Below, one piece after another: positions 14,101 through 17,555 of a stretch of DNA of 17,555 bases. Under the pieces are notes generated by a model. It did not search any database. It saw nothing but the letters and a program-made list of their open reading frames with translations, and was not told where the DNA came from. The DNA is taken from contig CAOJQZ010000051.1 of the NCBI GenBank assembly GCA_948441955.1, positions 1 through 17,555 of the forward strand. The letters run 5' to 3'. The position numbers and the translations under genes were made by a program. The stretch comes from an uncultured Lachnospiraceae bacterium. Its GTDB lineage: Bacteria > Bacillota > Clostridia > Lachnospirales > Lachnospiraceae. The first letter of the stretch is position 1; each line of letters opens with the position of its first letter.

Positions 14101-14155
14101 TGGGGACACCGTTTTTTTAATCTGGGACGTAGTAAAATTAATTTTACTACGTCCC
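14101..14155. repeat. GGGACGTAGTA palindromic element, copy 3
   Basis: An outer TGGGGACACCG plus T-run (14101-14118) is followed by a perfect 32-bp palindrome (14124-14155): GGGACGTAGTAAAATT and its exact complement, without loop. As in copy 1, the outer box is on one side only. It lies between the convergent gatD and P-type ATPase genes. The TAG stop of the ATPase (14147-14149) and its last two codons (Gly-Thr) are made from the element's GGGACGTAG. Confidence 0.9.
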
Positions 14156-16687
14156 CACCTTTACCACCTTCATCAGCTGCACTGCCGGGAGGTTTAAAAG
14201 CGCCAGTCCGTAAACAATAAGAAGCTGTTTTATTCCCAGACTCACAACTTTAAATATTTCTGCAAACCCCGGAAACGTTAATACACATGTAACAAGCACG
14301 AGACCTGTTAAAAAAGCTCCAATCAAATATATATTATTAAATATCTTTTTCGTAAATACCTCCGGCTTCCGTGATTTACAGTTAAATCCATGCACCAGCC
14401 TTGATATGCATAATGTGCCGAATGCCATTGTACTTGCAAGTCCTGCATCTGCGTTTTTGTATCCGATTAAAAATGCGGCCATTGTCATAACTGCAATACT
14501 CAGGCCTTCTGTTCCTATACTAACCAGAAACCCTTTTGTCAGTATGGACTCTTTCATAGGCCTCGGCTTTTGATCCATCACTTCCTTTTTGTGCGGCTCC
14601 AGCCCCAGTGCAATCGCTGGAAGGCTGTCTGTCAGAAGATTAATAAACAAAAGGTGCACAGGTGCGAAAGGAACCGGAAGCCCTGCAGCAGACGCATACA
14701 GTACTGCTAGTATTGCTCCGAAATTTCCGGACAGGAGAAACTGTATAGAACTTTTAATATTCTGATATATATTCCTTCCATTTTCAATTGCTTTTATGAT
14801 CGTAGCAAAATTATCATCTGTCAAAATCATTGCCGCTGCATCCTTTGATACTTCGGTGCCCGTAATCCCCATAGCTACCCCAATATCTGCCTGCTTTAAC
14901 GCCGGGGCATCGTTCACCCCGTCGCCGGTCATGGCAACGATATTCCCTCTTTCCTGCCATGCCCGCACAATCCGTATCTTATGCTCCGGTGACACTCTTG
15001 CATAAACTGATATGTCAGGAACAAACTCTCTAAGCTCCTCGTCAGACATATTTTCAATCACCGCCCCTTCACATGCTTCCCAGTCCTCCTTTAAAATCCC
15101 GATTCTTTTTGCAATTGCAGCCGCCGTAACCTTATGATCCCCTGTAATCATCACCGGCTTAATCCCGGCACGGATACATTCCTTAACAGCCGCCGCCGAC
15201 TCCCCTCTCGGAGGATCCATCATGGAAATCAAACCAAGAAATGTTAGTCCATCCTCATCAGAAAGCTTAAGTTCTGTCTCTCCTTCAAGCTCCTTGTATG
15301 CAAATGCAAGAACACGTAAGCCTGCCTCTGAAAATTCTGTATTTTGCTGTTCGATCTTCCTCTTATCATCATCCCCCATCTTTCTTATCGTCTTGCCGGT
15401 TCTGATATGAACGGTTCGTCCAAGAAGCACATCTACCGCGCCTTTTACAATCATTACAGGGACTCCGTCAATCACATGTTCGGTAGACATAAGCTTTCGG
15501 TCACTGTCAAATGGGAGCTCGAAACTGCGGGGATAAGCTTCCCTTACTTCTAACGCCTCCTCTCCAAGCCGGCTTCCAAGATTAATCAGAGCTGTCTCTG
15601 TGGGATCTCCAATTTCTCTGCCGCCTGTATTTGTCGAATCATTACAAAGCATGCTATAAAGGAGAAGCCGTTTCTGGTTCTCATTTTCAAGCTCTATGGT
15701 ATCTGCAGGCACTTTTTTCCCGTCTACATAATAATCCTCTACCGTCATCCGATTCTGTGTCAGTGTCCCGGTCTTATCCGAACAGATAACCGAAACGCTT
15801 CCAAGTCCTTCCACCGCCTGAAGTTTTCTTATAATTGCATGTTCCTTTGTCATCTTCTGCGTGCCGAACGATAGGACAATCGTAACGATGGAGCTTAGGG
15901 CCTCTGGTATTGCCGCGACTGCAAGAGCCACAGCAAAGAGAAAGGCTTCTACTGCTGAACTGCCCCGAAAAACATTGATTCCAAATAAAATACCGCAGAA
16001 AATTAAAATAATGATTGAAAGCTTCCTTCCAAATTCGTCCAGATTTATCTGGAGAGGGGTCTTTTTTGCGGATGTATTCTTAAGAAGTCCTGCAATCTTC
16101 CCAATCTCTGTTTTCATCCCAATTTCTGTCACCTCATAGGCGCCTCTTCCATAGGTAACAAAGCTTCCCGAAAAAACACTGTCCGTACGATCTCCCAGCG
16201 CCGCTCCTGCCGGAGCCTCCTCCATGGATTTCTCCACAGGCAGGCTTTCTCCTGTCAGCGCGCTTTCATCCACTTTAAGGCTGACAACATTAAGAAGCTT
16301 CCCGTCGGCCGGAATACAATCTCCCGCTTCTACCACAATCTCATCGCCGATTGTCACCTCTCTTGCCGGAATTTTAAAAATCTGGCCTTCACGAACCACC
16401 TTCGCATCTGGAGCTGAAAGCTGCTTCAAGCTGCTTAACGACTGCTCCGCCTTTACTGTCTGAACAGTTCCAAGAATTGCATTAATAGTAATAACAATAA
16501 GGATGACAGCCGCACTCTCCCCATCGCCAAGAAAGCCAGATACTGCTGCCGCAAATATGAGAATAATTACAAGAAAGTCTTTAAACTGTTCTAAAAAAGT
16601 CCGCAGGATACTCTTTTTCTCCCCCTCTTCCAGCTCATTAAACCCATATTTCTCCAGATTCTCTCTCGCCTGTTCTTTTGTTAACAT
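14147..16687 (-). CDS. P-type cation-transporting ATPase (Ca2+-ATPase type, probable Mn2+ exporter)
   Basis: An ATP-driven membrane pump of 846 residues. It has the N-terminal cation-ATPase domain, TGES (145-148, actuator), PEALS in helix M4 (261-265), the phosphorylated Asp304 in CSDKTGTLTQN, KGA (415-417, nucleotide site), TGDGVNDAP (587-595) and NLLTDS in M6 (683-688). M4 has PEALS, not the PEGLP of many Ca2+ pumps. The upstream yybP-ykoY-type riboswitch senses Mn2+ in characterised cases and often precedes such pumps, so Mn2+ efflux is the likely role. ATG 16687 follows AGAGAGG; an in-frame ATG at 16738 lacks a good site. The stop lies in a palindromic repeat. Confidence 0.92.
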   Translation of the reverse strand: MLTKEQARENLEKYGFNELEEGEKKSILRTFLEQFKDFLVIILIFAAAVSGFLGDGESAAVILIVITINAILGTVQTVKAEQSLSSLKQLSAPDAKVVREGQIFKIPAREVTIGDEIVVEAGDCIPADGKLLNVVSLKVDESALTGESLPVEKSMEEAPAGAALGDRTDSVFSGSFVTYGRGAYEVTEIGMKTEIGKIAGLLKNTSAKKTPLQINLDEFGRKLSIIILIFCGILFGINVFRGSSAVEAFLFAVALAVAAIPEALSSIVTIVLSFGTQKMTKEHAIIRKLQAVEGLGSVSVICSDKTGTLTQNRMTVEDYYVDGKKVPADTIELENENQKRLLLYSMLCNDSTNTGGREIGDPTETALINLGSRLGEEALEVREAYPRSFELPFDSDRKLMSTEHVIDGVPVMIVKGAVDVLLGRTVHIRTGKTIRKMGDDDKRKIEQQNTEFSEAGLRVLAFAYKELEGETELKLSDEDGLTFLGLISMMDPPRGESAAAVKECIRAGIKPVMITGDHKVTAAAIAKRIGILKEDWEACEGAVIENMSDEELREFVPDISVYARVSPEHKIRIVRAWQERGNIVAMTGDGVNDAPALKQADIGVAMGITGTEVSKDAAAMILTDDNFATIIKAIENGRNIYQNIKSSIQFLLSGNFGAILAVLYASAAGLPVPFAPVHLLFINLLTDSLPAIALGLEPHKKEVMDQKPRPMKESILTKGFLVSIGTEGLSIAVMTMAAFLIGYKNADAGLASTMAFGTLCISRLVHGFNCKSRKPEVFTKKIFNNIYLIGAFLTGLVLVTCVLTFPGFAEIFKVVSLGIKQLLIVYGLALLNLPAVQLMKVVKVGT

Positions 16688-16773
16688 CACATATCCTCTC
16701 TTTCCCGCAGTAAAAATCTCTTTCTTTATCATTTCCATTTATTCCAGAAAAGATAAGTGTATTTTTATCATAT

Positions 16774-16819
16774 AAAAAGAGACCTTCACTGCATAAATAT
16801 TTTATGCAATAAAAGTCTC
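16774..16819 (-). terminator. Riboswitch-controlled terminator before the P-type ATPase
   Basis: The minus-strand RNA can fold GAGAC with GTCTC (plus 16815-16819 and 16779-16783) enclosing TGCATAAA paired with TTTATGCA, followed by five T's (16774-16778). The 5' arm contains the bases that form the 3' strand of the aptamer stem P1 (16808-16815), so terminator and closed aptamer cannot coexist. Confidence 0.85.
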
Positions 16820-16910
16820 ACCATTTCATTACGACACGGATGAACGCTCATCGTACTGACGACATCGTAAACGCTTCTTTATAGCCTTGCGCTAGTTACT
16901 CCCTTTTATT
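16808..16910 (-). ncRNA. yybP-ykoY-type manganese riboswitch
   Basis: The minus strand has P1 AATAAAAG/CTTTTATT (plus 16903-16910 with 16808-16815), the conserved GGGAGTAACTAGCGC after P1, a short hairpin TAGC-GCAAG-GCTA, GTCGTCAGTACG, a hairpin GATGA-GCGT-TCATC, a TTACGA/TCGTAA stem and GTGAGACTTTT at the 3' end. The GGGAGTA and GTCGTCA blocks together with the closing GAGACTTT are those of the yybP-ykoY class, a Mn2+ sensor. With the overlapping terminator, Mn2+ binding should close P1 and allow transcription into the ATPase gene (an ON switch). Confidence 0.9.
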
Positions 16911-16918
16911 TATATTTT

Positions 16919-16948
16919 AATATATAACGGAACCACTCTGATTGTCAA
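16919..16948 (-). promoter_or_regulatory. Promoter of the riboswitch-ATPase transcript
   Basis: TTGACA (minus, 16943-16948), 18-bp spacer, TATATT (16919-16924); TATATA two bases nearer is an alternative -10. Transcription would start a few bases before the P1 strand of the riboswitch. The stretch from 16949 to about 17056, toward the divergent MerR gene, shows nothing further recognisable. Confidence 0.75.
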
Positions 16949-17056
16949 TACCAATTAGAAACTCATAATTTTACCCTTGCCTTACATTACCAGCCGAAAA
17001 AGAAAAGTAGAAAGACGGCAGGGGGAAACTGTGCCGCAAATTTTTTGAAAAAGGTC

Positions 17057-17087
17057 TTGTTTGTGACGTAACGTAATGACGTATAAT
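17057..17087 (+). promoter_or_regulatory. Promoter of the merR-family gene with MerR-type spacer
   Basis: TTGTTT (17057-17062), a 19-bp spacer and TATAAT (17082-17087). The spacer holds the palindrome ACGTAACGT (17066-17074) and a further ACGT just before the -10 box. Long 19-20-bp spacers containing a dyad are the hallmark of promoters activated by MerR-family proteins, so autoregulation is likely. AGGAGG lies at 17095-17100, ahead of the ATG. Confidence 0.6.
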
Positions 17088-17109
17088 ATATCATAGGAGG
17101 CAGACAATT

Positions 17110-17555
17110 ATGGCAAAACACAGAGCAATACCCCTTGGGTTTATGACGGTTGGAGAGGCTGCAAAGAAAATAGGAGTTACGGTCCGTACATTGCAATACT
17201 ATGACAAGGAAGGTTTGTTATCCCCTTCGGCAGAAAGTGAAGGCGGGCGAAGACTTTATACAGATAAAGATTTAGTTATACTTCATCAAATTATATCTTT
17301 GAAATCGTTAGGTTTTTCTTTGGATGATATAAAGCATCACTTAATTTCTTTAGAAACACCGGCTGATGTAGCAGCCGCCCTTACCGATCAGGCAGACAGC
17401 ATACGAGAGAAAATAGAACAGCTAACCGCTTCTTTGACAGCAATCCAACAGTTAAAGGAAGAAGTGTTACAAATGCAGACCGTCAATTTCAAGAAGTATG
17501 CAGATATTATTGTTAATCTGCAAATGAAAAACGACTCCTACTATCTCATTAAGCG
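17110..17555 (+). CDS. MerR-family transcriptional regulator (C-terminus cut by window edge)
   Basis: The visible 148 residues begin MAKHRAIPLGFMTVGEAAKK and carry the MerR winged helix-turn-helix: VGEAAKKIGVTVRTLQYYDK, GLLSP and GGRRLYTDKDLVILHQI. They continue into the dimerisation helix with a coiled-coil-like heptad pattern (SIREKIEQLTASLTAIQQLK). The effector domain begins at KKYADIIVNLQMKND and is truncated, so the ligand cannot be predicted. AGGAGG precedes the ATG. The gene is divergent from the ATPase riboswitch transcript. A regulated neighbour probably lies beyond the right edge. Confidence 0.9.
   Translation, partial: MAKHRAIPLGFMTVGEAAKKIGVTVRTLQYYDKEGLLSPSAESEGGRRLYTDKDLVILHQIISLKSLGFSLDDIKHHLISLETPADVAAALTDQADSIREKIEQLTASLTAIQQLKEEVLQMQTVNFKKYADIIVNLQMKNDSYYLIK

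Noticed and set aside
1..17555. CRISPR array, insertion sequence or prophage
   Set aside because: There are no regularly spaced direct repeats and no transposase, integrase or phage structural gene anywhere in the window.

Overview
The window looks like chromosomal DNA of a spore-forming, low-to-moderate GC Firmicute, most likely a Lachnospiraceae-type Clostridium. The supports are AGGAGG-type ribosome binding sites, spmA/spmB sporulation genes, the murT-gatD pair, a fused ThrE exporter, a GrdX-like protein and the gene order rpmG-secE-nusG-rplK-rplA-rplJ-rplL. This is inference from gene content; no species is claimed.

Positions 1-3470 (minus strand) hold the translation/transcription core cluster. 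rpmG, secE, nusG, rplK and rplA are closely spaced. rplJ-rplL follow after a perfect TTGACA-N17-TATAAT promoter, an L10-type leader and an intrinsic attenuator. Near-duplicate stem-loops just ahead of rplK and rplA resemble the ribosomal-protein L1 recognition fold. A structured leader precedes rpmG.

Positions 3470-9240 (minus strand) hold mostly separately promoted genes: a DegV/FakB lipid-binding protein, a PLP aminotransferase, a membrane-anchored C39-like cysteine peptidase, a GrdX-like protein translationally coupled to a ThrE-type exporter, and spmA. spmB is transcribed divergently from spmA, on the plus strand. An AI-2E-family membrane protein converges on spmB.

Positions 11249-14095 contain a small conserved protein of unknown function (minus) divergent from murT-gatD (plus), which amidates peptidoglycan precursors. 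A P-type cation ATPase (minus) converges on gatD. It is preceded by a yybP-ykoY-type Mn2+ riboswitch with a terminator that competes with the aptamer's closing stem, which suggests manganese export. The right edge holds the N-terminal part of a MerR-family regulator with its own promoter.

The most unusual feature is a dispersed family of three palindromic elements sharing a GGGACGTAGTA core (near 6765-6823, 9907-9996 and 14101-14155). The central copy is a perfect 90-bp palindrome with no mismatch. Copies two and three contain the stop codons of three genes. They look like REP/MITE-type repeats; no transposase lies in the window.

No tRNA, rRNA, CRISPR array, insertion sequence or prophage gene was seen. 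Every gene-free stretch is shorter than about 430 bases, and its content is described in the entries.
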